The notes under the pieces were generated by a model. It made no database searches. It worked only from the letters and a program-made list of their open reading frames with translations, and was not told the origin of the DNA. A stretch of DNA of 64,000 bases from Komagataeibacter xylinus (lineage in GTDB: Bacteria > Pseudomonadota > Alphaproteobacteria > Acetobacterales > Acetobacteraceae), in contig NZ_CP041348.1 of assembly GCF_009834365.1 (NCBI RefSeq), positions 1,736,501-1,800,500 of the forward strand, written 5' to 3'. Positions 25,944-34,861 of this stretch are shown one piece after another (the first letter of the stretch is position 1; every line of letters starts with the position of its first letter). A program made the position numbers and the translations under genes.

Positions 25944-27248
25944 TTATTGCGCGCCATCAGGTCCAGCCAGCCGTACCGCCACACTCAGGGCATGGGCATC
26001 AAGCCCTTCGGCCTCGGCAAGGCTTACGGCGGCAGGCCCGATCTTACGCAGCGACTCGGCCTGCGCCTCGATGAACGTGGTGCGCTTGATAAAGTCGAAC
26101 ACCGAAAGCCCTGACGAGAACCGCGCCGTGCGGCTGGTGGGTAGTACATGGTTCGGCCCGCCCACGTAATCACCGATTGCTTCGGGGCAGTAGCGCCCCA
26201 CGAAGATCGCGCCCGCATGCCGTACGCGGTCAAAGACCGGCTGCGGGTTGTCGATCATGAGCTCCAGATGCTCCGGCGCGATCTCGTTTACAAGGTCGGC
26301 GGCTTCATCAAGGTTGCGCACGGTAATGATCGCGCCATGCGCATCCCAGCTGGCGCGGGCAATTTCGGCGCGCGGCAGGGTTTCAAGTTCTCTGGCTACC
26401 GCCTGCTCCACTTTCTGCGCCATGCCAGCATCGGGCGTGATCAGGATGGACTGGGCCATGGGGTCATGCTCGGCCTGGGCCAGCAGGTCGAGCGCAATGG
26501 CGCGGGGGTCGTTATTGCCGTCGGCAATCACCACCACCTCCGACGGGCCTGCAATGCTGTCAATGCCCACCGTGCCGAACACCTGCCGCTTGGCTTCGGC
26601 CACATAGGCATTGCCTGGCCCCACCACGCGGTCAACCGGGGCGATGGTGACGGTGCCGTATGCCATGGCGCCCACGGCCTGGGCCCCACCCACGCGGTAG
26701 ATCTCGGTCACACCCGCGCGGCGGGCGGCGGCGAGCACGAGCGGGTTGAGCACGCCATCGGGCGTGGGCACGCACATGGCAATGCGCTCGACACCGGCCA
26801 CATGGGCGGGGATGGCGTTCATCAGCACGGAGGAAGGATAGGCCGCCTTGCCGCCGGGCACGTACAGCCCCACCGAGTCCAGCGCCGTCCAGCGCATGCC
26901 CAGTGTCACACCCGCGCCATCGACATATTTCATGTCGGTGGGCATCTGCGCCTTGTGAAAGGATTCGATGCGGGTGGCGGCGACTTCCAGCGCCTCAAGC
27001 AGGGCAGGGCTCACCTCGGCGCAGGCGGCCTCGACTTCCTCGGGCGTGATGCGCAGGGTAGCGGGGGTGACGTTGGTGCGGTCAAATCTGTTGGTGAACG
27101 CGCACAGCGCTTCATCGCCGCGCTTGCGCACGGCCGCGAGGATCTCGGTCACGGGGCCATCGACGCGGGCGGTGTCGCTGTCGCGCTCAGCCAGCAGGCG
27201 TTTGAATTCGGCGCGGAAATCCGCCTGGGTGCTTGTAAGGCGCTTCAT
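25944..27248 (-). CDS. hisD: Histidinol dehydrogenase
   Basis: The 434-residue enzyme oxidises L-histidinol to histidine in two NAD-dependent steps. Family signatures are GLYVPGGKAAYPSSVLMNAI, VGPGNAYVAEAKRQVFG and IDSIAGPSEVVVIADGNNDP, with QAEHDPMAQSIL and DHVLPT-like (PNHVLPTSRTARFSSGLSV) near the C-terminus. ATG at 27248 overlaps the hisG stop (ATGA), so both should be made together. Confidence 0.97.
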   Translation of the reverse strand: MKRLTSTQADFRAEFKRLLAERDSDTARVDGPVTEILAAVRKRGDEALCAFTNRFDRTNVTPATLRITPEEVEAACAEVSPALLEALEVAATRIESFHKAQMPTDMKYVDGAGVTLGMRWTALDSVGLYVPGGKAAYPSSVLMNAIPAHVAGVERIAMCVPTPDGVLNPLVLAAARRAGVTEIYRVGGAQAVGAMAYGTVTIAPVDRVVGPGNAYVAEAKRQVFGTVGIDSIAGPSEVVVIADGNNDPRAIALDLLAQAEHDPMAQSILITPDAGMAQKVEQAVARELETLPRAEIARASWDAHGAIITVRNLDEAADLVNEIAPEHLELMIDNPQPVFDRVRHAGAIFVGRYCPEAIGDYVGGPNHVLPTSRTARFSSGLSVFDFIKRTTFIEAQAESLRKIGPAAVSLAEAEGLDAHALSVAVRLAGPDGAQ

Positions 27249-28024
27249 GCCTTGTGCTCCTTGGCCAGTGCTGCGCGGAAACGGTTTATGATCGCGGTAA
27301 TGCGCTCGGGCCGGGTTTTCAGCGCCGTGCGGTTCACGATCAGGCGGCTGGTGATATGGGCGATGGTCTGGGTTTCCTCCAGCCCGTTGGCGCGCAGCGT
27401 GGAGCCGGTATCGACCAGATCGACAATCAGGTGCGAAAGATCGAGCACCGGGGCCAGCTCCATCGCGCCATGCAGATGCACGATGGAGGCATTGATGCCG
27501 CGTGCCGCGAAATGCCGCCGCGTAAGCGAGGGGTATTTGGTCGCCACCCGCACCTGCGAGAGGCGGTTGGGGTTATCTTCCTGCCCGCTGCGGTCCTTGG
27601 GCTGGGCGATGGAAATGCGGCACCCGCCAATGCCCAGGTCAAGCGGGGCATAGATTTCGGGGTAGTCGAACTCCATCAGCACATCGGCGCCGCAGATGCC
27701 GATCTGCGCCCCGCCAAAGGCCACGAAGGTCGCCACATCGAACGAGCGCACGCGCACCACGTCAATGCCGGGGTCGTTGGTCTCGAAACGCAGCAGGCGG
27801 CTTTTGTCGTCGTTGAAGTCCGGGCCGGGCACGATGCCCGCCATATGCAGAAGCGGCGCCGCGGCTTTGAGGATACGGCCCTTGGGCAGGGCGAGTACCA
27901 GCGGGCTATCCGTTTCCGGAATGGCGGTCTGGGCCGGTGACAGGACGGTCAATGCATTCTCCGCACGTGAAGGCAGGCCCACCGCAATCGCGGGCGGGCC
28001 GAAAGTGACATGCGCGCATACCAC
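27245..28024 (-). CDS. hisG: ATP phosphoribosyltransferase, short form
   Basis: HisG makes phosphoribosyl-ATP, the first step of histidine synthesis. Core motifs: LVLALPKGRIL near residue 42, FGGAQIGICGADVLME and LIVDLVDTGSTLRANGLEE. The C-terminal regulatory domain is missing, so this is the short form, which needs HisZ; no hisZ lies in the window. The start is uncertain: GTG at 28024 gives 259 residues, while TTG at 27952 has GGAG six bases upstream and gives a length closer to the family. It is coupled to hisD. Confidence 0.92.
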   Translation of the reverse strand: MVCAHVTFGPPAIAVGLPSRAENALTVLSPAQTAIPETDSPLVLALPKGRILKAAAPLLHMAGIVPGPDFNDDKSRLLRFETNDPGIDVVRVRSFDVATFVAFGGAQIGICGADVLMEFDYPEIYAPLDLGIGGCRISIAQPKDRSGQEDNPNRLSQVRVATKYPSLTRRHFAARGINASIVHLHGAMELAPVLDLSHLIVDLVDTGSTLRANGLEETQTIAHITSRLIVNRTALKTRPERITAIINRFRAALAKEHKA

Positions 28025-28069
28025 ATTCCGCCATCATGCAGGAAGCGCCCTTTTGTCAGGCCAGATGCC

Positions 28070-29332
28070 TCAGCCTGAAACGCGTTCGATATGGGCACCT
28101 ACCTGTGCGAGCTTGCGCTCGACCGCCTCATAGCCACGGTCAAGGTGATAGACCCGGCTCAGGATCGTCTCGCCATGGGCGGCAAGCCCTGCCAGAATCA
28201 GCGAGAACGAGGCCCGCAGGTCGGTCGCCATGACCGGCGCGCCCGAGAGCGAATGCACGCCGCGGATGATGGCCGATGAGCCATGCACGTTGATGCGCGC
28301 GCCCATGCGATTGAGTTCGGGCACATGCATGAAGCGGTTCTCGAAAATGGTCTCGGTCACCATCGAGGCTCCTTCCGCCACCGAGAGCAGGGCCATGAAC
28401 TGCGCCTGCATGTCGGTGGGGAAGCCGGGATAGGGCTCGGTCATGATATCGACCCCGCGCAGCGCGCCGGTGCGCTGCACGCGCACGGCCCCTTCCTCCT
28501 GCACCATTTCCACGCCCGCTTCCTCCAGCGCGCGCACCACGGCGCCCAGATGCTCGACCTGCCCGCCCACAAGGCGCAGTTCGCCGCCGGTAATGGCGGC
28601 GGCACAGGCATAGGTGCCGCACTCGATGCGGTCGGGCATGACGCGGTAGCGCGCACCATGCAGGCCCTCGACCCCGTCGATCACCAGCTTGCCGGTGCCA
28701 ATGCCGGTAATGCGCGCGCCCATGGCGTTGAGGCAGCCGACCAGATCGCCAATTTCGGGCTCGCGCGCGGCGTTGACGATCTCGGTGCGGCCTTTTGCCA
28801 GGCACGCGGCCATGAGCAGGTTCTCGGTCGCCCCCACCGAGGCAAACGGCAGGATGACCCGCTCGCCCTTCAGCCCGTTCGGGGCCTCGGCATGGATGTA
28901 GCCGTTCTCGAGCGTGATTTTCGCGCCCAGCGTTTCCAGCGCCTTGAGGTGCAGGTCAACGGGGCGGGTGCCGATGGCGCAGCCACCGGGCAGCGACACG
29001 CGGGCTTCGCCACAGCGCGCTAGTAGCGGGCCGAGCACAAGGATCGACGCCCGCATCATGGAGACGATGTCGTACGGTGCTTCCGTATTGGTAATCTCGC
29101 CACCGACCGAAAGCGTGCCGCCATCGCCGCTCACGTCTTCCACATTCAGGCCGTGCTGCTCGAGCAGGCGGCGCATGGTGCGGATATCGGCAATGCGGGG
29201 CACGTTTTCGAGCACCAGCTTCCCGGGCGTGAGCAGGCCCGCCACCAGCAGCTTGAGGGCGGAGTTCTTGGCCCCGCCAATAACGATGTCGCCACGCAGC
29301 GGGTGGCCGCCGTGGATGATGAAACGGTCCAT
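28070..29332 (-). CDS. murA: UDP-N-acetylglucosamine 1-carboxyvinyltransferase MurA
   Basis: The 420-residue enzyme transfers enolpyruvate to UDP-GlcNAc, the first committed step of peptidoglycan synthesis. Seen: [20 protein letters not shown] at the N-terminus, the catalytic cysteine in [16 protein letters not shown] (so fosfomycin-sensitive type), and [14 protein letters not shown]. The start MDRFIIHGG at 29332 is standard. It lies 17 bp after dcd and 45 bp before the longest hisG frame. Confidence 0.97.
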   Translation of the reverse strand: MDRFIIHGGHPLRGDIVIGGAKNSALKLLVAGLLTPGKLVLENVPRIADIRTMRRLLEQHGLNVEDVSGDGGTLSVGGEITNTEAPYDIVSMMRASILVLGPLLARCGEARVSLPGGCAIGTRPVDLHLKALETLGAKITLENGYIHAEAPNGLKGERVILPFASVGATENLLMAACLAKGRTEIVNAAREPEIGDLVGCLNAMGARITGIGTGKLVIDGVEGLHGARYRVMPDRIECGTYACAAAITGGELRLVGGQVEHLGAVVRALEEAGVEMVQEEGAVRVQRTGALRGVDIMTEPYPGFPTDMQAQFMALLSVAEGASMVTETIFENRFMHVPELNRMGARINVHGSSAIIRGVHSLSGAPVMATDLRASFSLILAGLAAHGETILSRVYHLDRGYEAVERKLAQVGAHIERVSG

Positions 29333-29349
29333 AGGCTTGCGGTTCCTGC

Positions 29350-29904
29350 TTACATGCGCGGTGGGGCGACGCCGATCTGCCCCATGTATTTGCCCTTGCG
29401 GTCGGCGTAGCTGACCTCGCACGGCGAGGCCCCCTGAAAGAACAGGAACTGGCAGATGCCCTCATTGGCATAGATGCGCGCGGGCAGCGGCGTGGTGTTG
29501 CTGATCTCGATCGTGACCTGCCCCTCCCATTCCGGCTCCAGCGGGGTCACGTTGACGATGATGCCGCAGCGCGCATAGGTGGATTTGCCCAGGCACACCA
29601 CCAGCGTGTCACGCGGAATGCGAAAATACTCCACCGTATGCGCCAGCACGAAGCTGTGGGGCGGAATGGTGCAGCAGTCGCCGTGGCGGGTGACAAAGCT
29701 GTTCTCGGCAAAGTTCTTGGGGTCGACCACCGCGTTGTCCACGTCGGTGAAGATCTTGAACTCGTTAGCGATGCGCGCATCGTAGCCATAGGAAGACAGG
29801 CCGAAGGAGATCACGCCCTCACGGTTCTGTTTTTCCACGAAAGGCTCGATCATGCCGTGTTCCGTGGCCATGCGGCGAATCCACGTATCAGGCATTATGG
29901 GCAT
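29350..29904 (-). CDS. dcd: dCTP deaminase
   Basis: This 184-residue enzyme deaminates dCTP to dUTP for dTTP synthesis. It contains [47 protein letters not shown] and the C-terminal [17 protein letters not shown] at 29904 has GGAGG ten bases upstream. It is followed closely by murA. Confidence 0.96.
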   Translation of the reverse strand: MPIMPDTWIRRMATEHGMIEPFVEKQNREGVISFGLSSYGYDARIANEFKIFTDVDNAVVDPKNFAENSFVTRHGDCCTIPPHSFVLAHTVEYFRIPRDTLVVCLGKSTYARCGIIVNVTPLEPEWEGQVTIEISNTTPLPARIYANEGICQFLFFQGASPCEVSYADRKGKYMGQIGVAPPRM

Positions 29905-29997
29905 GGTGTCCGTTCCTCCGGCATGGATTGCGCGCAGGGCGTGCCCCGTTGCTGCGCGACCACTAACGAAGTGATCGGCCAACCGCAACTGGCAAAA

Positions 29998-30177
29998 TCA
30001 CGCTTCTTTGCAAGATGTATCCTGCGGCGGGGCTTCGGGTGGCGCGGTGCGCGCACGGCTCTGCTGCTTGCGCCGGCGCAGGTTGGCGCGCAGGGCTTCG
30101 GCCTCGCGCTCGAGGCGGGCAAGGCGGGCGGCTTCGGCCCTGTCGGTCAGGCGGGGGGTGTCAGGCCGGTCGGTCAT
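29998..30177 (-). CDS. Small basic protein, 59 aa
   Basis: Reading the minus strand from ATG 30177 to TGA 29998 gives 59 residues: an acidic start (MTDRPDTPRLTDRAEAARLA), a charged helix (REAEALRANLRRRKQQSRAR) and a proline-rich end. It fills an otherwise empty gap between the Rieske gene and dcd. Short proteins with an AEALRxNLRRRKxQxRAR helix occur in alphaproteobacteria; their role is unknown, and nucleic-acid binding is only a guess from the charge. Confidence 0.6.
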   Translation of the reverse strand: MTDRPDTPRLTDRAEAARLARLEREAEALRANLRRRKQQSRARTAPPEAPPQDTSCKEA

Positions 30178-30236
30178 GGCGGTGTTCGTTCAAAAACAGG
30201 CCCATCCGCCCCGGCATGGGGCGGATGGCGCGGCAC

Positions 30237-31385
30237 TCAGGCCGTGGTTTCGGGCTCGGTGGTGCAGGCGGCGGGCGGGACTACGGGCGTGACTTCACCC
30301 TGCTGTGCCGCATCCTTCTGAATGCCGCAGCGCATGAGCAGCTCGCGCAGCGCCTTGACCACGGGGAAGATCTCGACATTGCGGTCGTAGCCCACCTCGT
30401 TCCACGCCGCCTGCTCAAGCTCCACGATTTCCTTGTCCTCAAGGAAAATGCGGTTGGTGAACCAGCCCAGTGCGGGCCAGATCAGGTCGATCAGCAGCGG
30501 GGTCTGCGGGCGCAGGATGGACAGCAGGCCAAAGGCCTGGGTCACGCGTTCGTCCTTGTCCACCGGCACGTAGGCCGTCCACAGATCCATGATCAGGTCA
30601 CCATCCTTGTCGGTGATGCGCAGGGTCTGGTACGGGTATTCGGTGCGGATGGTCACGACTTCCTCAACGGGCTGCTCCTTGCCGTTGAGATCCTTGTGCT
30701 TGCCAAAGATCAGGCGCTCGGCCAGCGGCTGCTGGCCCGCGCAGCGCATGAAGCTGTAGCGCGCCTCGATAAAGTCCTCGCCCTTGTCCTGGCCAAGGAA
30801 GCGCGCCTTGATCTGGCCCATCTGGCGGCGGTGCAGGAACTGATGGTTCATGTCCATCAGGTTCTCGTGCATGAAGGTGTAGTGGCAGTTCACGCGCGGG
30901 CCGAACTGCTTGGTCTTGTAAGCGGGGTTTGCGGTCTGGGCCAGCTTGGGGAAGGGGACGGTCTCGGCCTTGGCCGGATCACCGGGGAAGACAAAGATCA
31001 GCCCGCCTTCCTCGCGCACGGGGAAGGTGCGTACGCCGTTGGGCAGCTTGCCCTTGCCCAGATAGGGCACGTCGATGCAGCGGCCCGAGCGGCCAAAGGC
31101 CCAGCCATGATAGCAGCAGCGCACGGTCTGGCCGTTTACTGTGCCCTTGCTCAGCGGCACCTGGCGGTGGGGGCAGCGATCGAACAGGGCGAAGACGGTA
31201 CCTTCCTCGGGGCGGACGAGCACCATGGGAATGCCCGCAAAGCTGACGGCCAGCGTCTTGTTCTTGCGCAGGGCGGAAGACCACGCCACCGGATACCAGA
31301 AATCCGGATTGGAATTGACCCGCCGCAGGTCGGGCGCGGTGGCCGTGGCGGTGGTGTCTGTCTGGACGGGGGAAATCTGGTTCAT
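30237..31385 (-). CDS. Rieske [2Fe-2S] aromatic-ring-hydroxylating-type oxygenase
   Basis: The protein of about 382 residues has a Rieske domain (DRCPHRQVPLSKG ... CCYHGWAFGRSG, two Cys and two His) and the mononuclear iron motif NLMDMNHQFLH of ring-hydroxylating oxygenase alpha subunits. It belongs to the monooxygenase or demethylase-like branch. No reductase or beta subunit is adjacent. The C-terminus (ELLMRCGIQKDAAQQ) lies after a hydrophobic segment (TPLLIDLIWPALGWF) that may touch the membrane. The substrate is unknown; a lipid or hopanoid is one possibility. ATG at 31385 is preferred over GTG at 31409. Confidence 0.8.
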   Translation of the reverse strand: MNQISPVQTDTTATATAPDLRRVNSNPDFWYPVAWSSALRKNKTLAVSFAGIPMVLVRPEEGTVFALFDRCPHRQVPLSKGTVNGQTVRCCYHGWAFGRSGRCIDVPYLGKGKLPNGVRTFPVREEGGLIFVFPGDPAKAETVPFPKLAQTANPAYKTKQFGPRVNCHYTFMHENLMDMNHQFLHRRQMGQIKARFLGQDKGEDFIEARYSFMRCAGQQPLAERLIFGKHKDLNGKEQPVEEVVTIRTEYPYQTLRITDKDGDLIMDLWTAYVPVDKDERVTQAFGLLSILRPQTPLLIDLIWPALGWFTNRIFLEDKEIVELEQAAWNEVGYDRNVEIFPVVKALRELLMRCGIQKDAAQQGEVTPVVPPAACTTEPETTA

Positions 31386-31616
31386 GTGGTGCAGTCCCGA
31401 AGTGTTCACGTTAAACGGCGGTCAGCGGGCATCCCCGTCCGCCAGGAATCAGAATGTGCCATGGGTGAAGAATTTCAGCCGGGTTGTCGACCGTAAAACA
31501 GCCCCTTGCATATGGCCCATGCTCCGGGCTGGATGCTCGGCCACGGTTTTGGGGCGGCCATGAGGCAGATCAAGGCATTGTTGCACTGTATATGACATAA
31601 TTACGGCGCAGCGCAC

Positions 31617-32846
31617 TCAGCCTGCCTGGGGCAGGGCTTCCTCATCCCACTCCGGGCTGCCCATGGTGGCGTGATAGAACGTGTCCGCCAGCCGGGTATG
31701 CAGGAGTTCATCATAAACGCACAGGGTCGCGTACTGCATGGCCTGGGTGGAATAATGCAGCAGCACGTTTTCGCGCGCACGCACGGCAAGGTCCGCACGT
31801 TCATCTGCCGACAGGTCGGTCACGTGGTGGATGCACGCGGCAAGTGCCTGCGTGTCATCGGGGGGGAAGGCAAAGCCGGTCACGCCGTTCTCCACCGTTT
31901 CCAGCGCCGCGCCATGGGCGGCCACGATCACGGGGCGGCCCATGGCCTGCGCCTCCACCACCACGCGGCCAAACGGCTCGGGCCTGCGTGAGGGCACCAC
32001 GATCATGTCGGCCAGCATCATGGCTGCGGGCATGTCCGCGCAGTGCCCGGCAAAGCGCAGGTGTGCGGCAATGCCGCAGCGCTCGGCCTGGGCCACGAGG
32101 GCGCGGCCTTCCTTCGCATTGGCCTCGCCCACGAAAATGCACACCCAGTCCTGGCCCAGGCCGCCCGTGCGGGTGAGATGGGCCAGCGCCTCGATCAGCA
32201 CGGCGTGGCCCTTCCACCCGGTCACGCGCGCGGGCAGCATGATGACCGTGGCCCCATCGGGGATCTGCCATAGCCCCAGCAGCTTCTGCACCCGGTTGCC
32301 GCGCACGTTATGCGGGTCGAAGCGCAGCATGTCCGCCCCGCGCGGGATCAGGCGCAGGCGGTCGTCGCCCACCCTGTATTCCTCGCGCAGGCGGGTGGCG
32401 ATGTACTGGCTGATGGCAATGACCCGCGCGCCCGAGGCCAGCACGCTGTTATAGCGCTTCTTGCCTGGCAGGTTGGCCGCATGCACCCCGTGCCATGTGG
32501 TGACCAGCGGCACGCCCGCCCGGCGGCAGGCAAGTGATGCCGCCCAGGCAGGTGCGCGCGAGCGGGCATGCACCAGGTTGACGCCATGCTCGGCCATGAC
32601 ATGGCGCAGCCTGCTGGCGTTGCGCATGATGGAGAAGGGATTCTTGGCCCCGAGTTCGAGCGCGATGGGGGTTGCGCCGATATATTTCAGGCGTGGCACA
32701 AGGCGTCCGCCCGCACTGGCCACCAGCGCCGTGCCGCCAGCCTGCACGATGGCCTGCGCCATTTCCAGCGTGCCATGTTCTATTCCGCCGGATTCGAGTG
32801 CTGGCAGCACCTGCAGGATGACGGGTCGGTCAGTAACGGTTTGCAT
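31617..32846 (-). CDS. Glycosyltransferase family 4
   Basis: This 409-residue GT-B enzyme begins MQTVTDRPVILQVLPALESG. Family features: GGIEHGTLEMAQAIVQAGG, VHARSRAPAWAASL, TTWHGVHAANLPGKKRYN, the sugar-nucleotide site RVTGWKGHAVLIEAL, and PEPFGRVVVEAQAMG (E-x7-E pattern). It probably transfers a sugar to lipopolysaccharide or exopolysaccharide. It is divergent from the gene pair ending in a GT9 transferase, so this may be a small LPS locus. Confidence 0.85.
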   Translation of the reverse strand: MQTVTDRPVILQVLPALESGGIEHGTLEMAQAIVQAGGTALVASAGGRLVPRLKYIGATPIALELGAKNPFSIMRNASRLRHVMAEHGVNLVHARSRAPAWAASLACRRAGVPLVTTWHGVHAANLPGKKRYNSVLASGARVIAISQYIATRLREEYRVGDDRLRLIPRGADMLRFDPHNVRGNRVQKLLGLWQIPDGATVIMLPARVTGWKGHAVLIEALAHLTRTGGLGQDWVCIFVGEANAKEGRALVAQAERCGIAAHLRFAGHCADMPAAMMLADMIVVPSRRPEPFGRVVVEAQAMGRPVIVAAHGAALETVENGVTGFAFPPDDTQALAACIHHVTDLSADERADLAVRARENVLLHYSTQAMQYATLCVYDELLHTRLADTFYHATMGSPEWDEEALPQAG

Positions 32847-32946
32847 CACATTCCACCATACCACGAACGCAAAGGAACTGCACGGCCTGCGGATCAATGG
32901 GGCTTTGACCTTGACCTTGGCCGCAGGCAGGCCGACGAATGCGCTA

Positions 32947-33915
32947 ATGAGACCTTTTGCCCAGCCCTCTTTCTGCGCGCCTGCCCTATGGCGCAGCCCT
33001 GCCGCAAGGCCGGTGCCTGTGTTTTCGTATGCCCGGCGCACGGGTGTCATGGTCTTTGGCCTCGTGCTGGCCGCGGGTCTTGCGTGCGGGCGCGCCCGGG
33101 CCGATGAAACCAGTCCCGCAAAAGAGGCGCCACCCCTCATCGCCAGGCCCTCATCCACTCCTCCCGCGACACCGCAGGACTGGGATTTCAGCCACTGCAC
33201 CGCCACCCTGGCCGATGACCCCGATGGCGCCCGCGATTATGCCGAGGACTGGCGCAGCCATGGCGGCGGGCTTGAAGCCGAGCAATGCGCGGCCCTGGCC
33301 CAGATGGAACTTGGCGATGTCGCTACCGCTGCCACGGAACTCGACCGCCTGGCACATGTGCCCGACTGGCCGGCCGGCCCGCCCGCGAACCGGCGGGGCA
33401 GCAGGCAGAATGTGGCTGAAACACCGGCTTCGCGCCTGCGGCGTGCGAGTGTTGCGCAGGCGGCAGCCCGCGCCTGGCAGGCTGATGACAGCCCGAAACA
33501 GGCCTTTGACAGCGCAACCTATGGCCTGATGCTGGCCCCTGATGATCCGGGGCTGAAGCTGGTCTATGCGCGGGTGGCGGTGGAGCTGGGCCAGCCCCAG
33601 CGTGCCATCGACATGCTCACGCCGCTGCCATCCGCGCCCGCCGCGCGTGACGAGGCGCTGGTGGCGCGGGCGGCCGCATGGCGCAAGCTCGGGCGCATCG
33701 ATCAGGGCATGGCCGATATCAACGCCGCCCTGCACGACATGCCCCATAACGGCGCGGCCCTGCTCGAGCGCGGCATTCTGTACCAGCGCCAGGGCCAGAT
33801 GGAACAGGCCCGCGCCGACTGGCTCGATGTGGTGAAGCAGGCCCCGGACTCGGATGAGGCCGATCTTGCGCGTCAGGACCTCGCCCTGCTGGAAACCGAC
33901 CCCGAGGCACCCTGA
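32947..33915 (+). CDS. Secreted tetratricopeptide-like protein
   Basis: The protein has a hydrophobic export segment (VMVFGLVLAAGLACGRARA) and C-terminal helical repeats like TPRs (QAFDSATYGLMLAPDDPGLK; GRIDQGMADINAALHDMPHN; RGILYQRQGQMEQARADWLD). It is probably periplasmic and protein-binding. The start is uncertain: ATG at 32947 gives a long n-region, ATG at 33049 a very short one; neither has a good ribosome site. The GT9 gene begins one base after its stop, so they are coupled. Confidence 0.7.
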   Translation: MRPFAQPSFCAPALWRSPAARPVPVFSYARRTGVMVFGLVLAAGLACGRARADETSPAKEAPPLIARPSSTPPATPQDWDFSHCTATLADDPDGARDYAEDWRSHGGGLEAEQCAALAQMELGDVATAATELDRLAHVPDWPAGPPANRRGSRQNVAETPASRLRRASVAQAAARAWQADDSPKQAFDSATYGLMLAPDDPGLKLVYARVAVELGQPQRAIDMLTPLPSAPAARDEALVARAAAWRKLGRIDQGMADINAALHDMPHNGAALLERGILYQRQGQMEQARADWLDVVKQAPDSDEADLARQDLALLETDPEAP

Positions 33916-33916
33916 T

Positions 33917-34819
33917 ATGGCCCGCATTCTTGTCATCCGCCTGGGCGCGCTGGGCGATTTCGTGCAGTCCTTTGCCCCCTTTGCCGCCATCCGTGCCCAT
34001 CATGCCCATGATGAGGTGGACCTGCTGACCCAGGCACCCTTCGCCGAACTCGGGCGGGCCTGCCCATGGTTCGACCATGTGCTGCTCGACCGCAGGCCAC
34101 CGTGGCGCGACCTTGCCGCCATCATGGCGCTGCGGCGGCTGCTGCGCAGTTATGATTTCATTTACGACCTGCAGACCTCGGGGCGCAGCACGCGCTATTT
34201 TCACCTCTCGGGGCGCAAGGCATGGTCGGGAATCGGGCGGGGCGCGCAGGCGGTGCATGACAACCCCCAGCGGCGCTTCATGCACACCCGCGTCCGCCAG
34301 CGCGACCAACTCAGGCGGGCGGGACTTGATCACCTGCCCGTGCCCGACCTGTCATGGCTGGCCCGGTGCGGCCCGGTGCTGCCCGCACCCTATGCGGTGC
34401 TCGTGCCGGGTGCTGCCGCCCACCGCCCGGCCAAGCGCTGGCCGGTGGCGCGCTACGCAGCCCTTGCCATGCGCCTGCGCGCGCAGGGCCTGCTACCGGT
34501 CGTGGTGGGGGGAACCGGCGAGGCCGGACTGGCCCGCATCATCCGCGAGGCCTGCCCCGATGCCGTTGACCTGACCGGCCGCACCACGCTGCCCGAACTC
34601 GGCGGCGTGCTGGCGCGTGCGGCATGGGCGGTGGGTAATGATACCGGTCCCATGCATATGGCCGCAGCCCTTGGGGTAAAGTGCACCGTGCTGTTTTCCG
34701 CCGACAGCAACCCCGCGCTCACCGCTCCGGTGGGCGTGCGGGCCGGGCAGGTTCAGGTGATTTATGTGCGCGATCTGGCCACCGTGCGCGTGGACAGGGT
34801 TGCAGCAACGCGCGGCTGA
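33917..34819 (+). CDS. Glycosyltransferase family 9 (heptosyltransferase-like)
   Basis: The 300-residue protein begins MARILVIRLGALGDFVQSFA, the typical start of ADP-heptose:LPS transferases, and has WPVARYAALAMRL, VVVGGTGEAG and AVGNDTGPMHMAAALG with the donor-binding DTGPMH motif. It likely adds heptose or a related sugar to the lipid A core. It follows the TPR protein by one base and precedes thrS by 42 bp. Confidence 0.85.
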   Translation: MARILVIRLGALGDFVQSFAPFAAIRAHHAHDEVDLLTQAPFAELGRACPWFDHVLLDRRPPWRDLAAIMALRRLLRSYDFIYDLQTSGRSTRYFHLSGRKAWSGIGRGAQAVHDNPQRRFMHTRVRQRDQLRRAGLDHLPVPDLSWLARCGPVLPAPYAVLVPGAAAHRPAKRWPVARYAALAMRLRAQGLLPVVVGGTGEAGLARIIREACPDAVDLTGRTTLPELGGVLARAAWAVGNDTGPMHMAAALGVKCTVLFSADSNPALTAPVGVRAGQVQVIYVRDLATVRVDRVAATRG

Positions 34820-34861
34820 CGCCATTACAGCGCAGTATCTTCTTACCGGAGCAATGAAACC

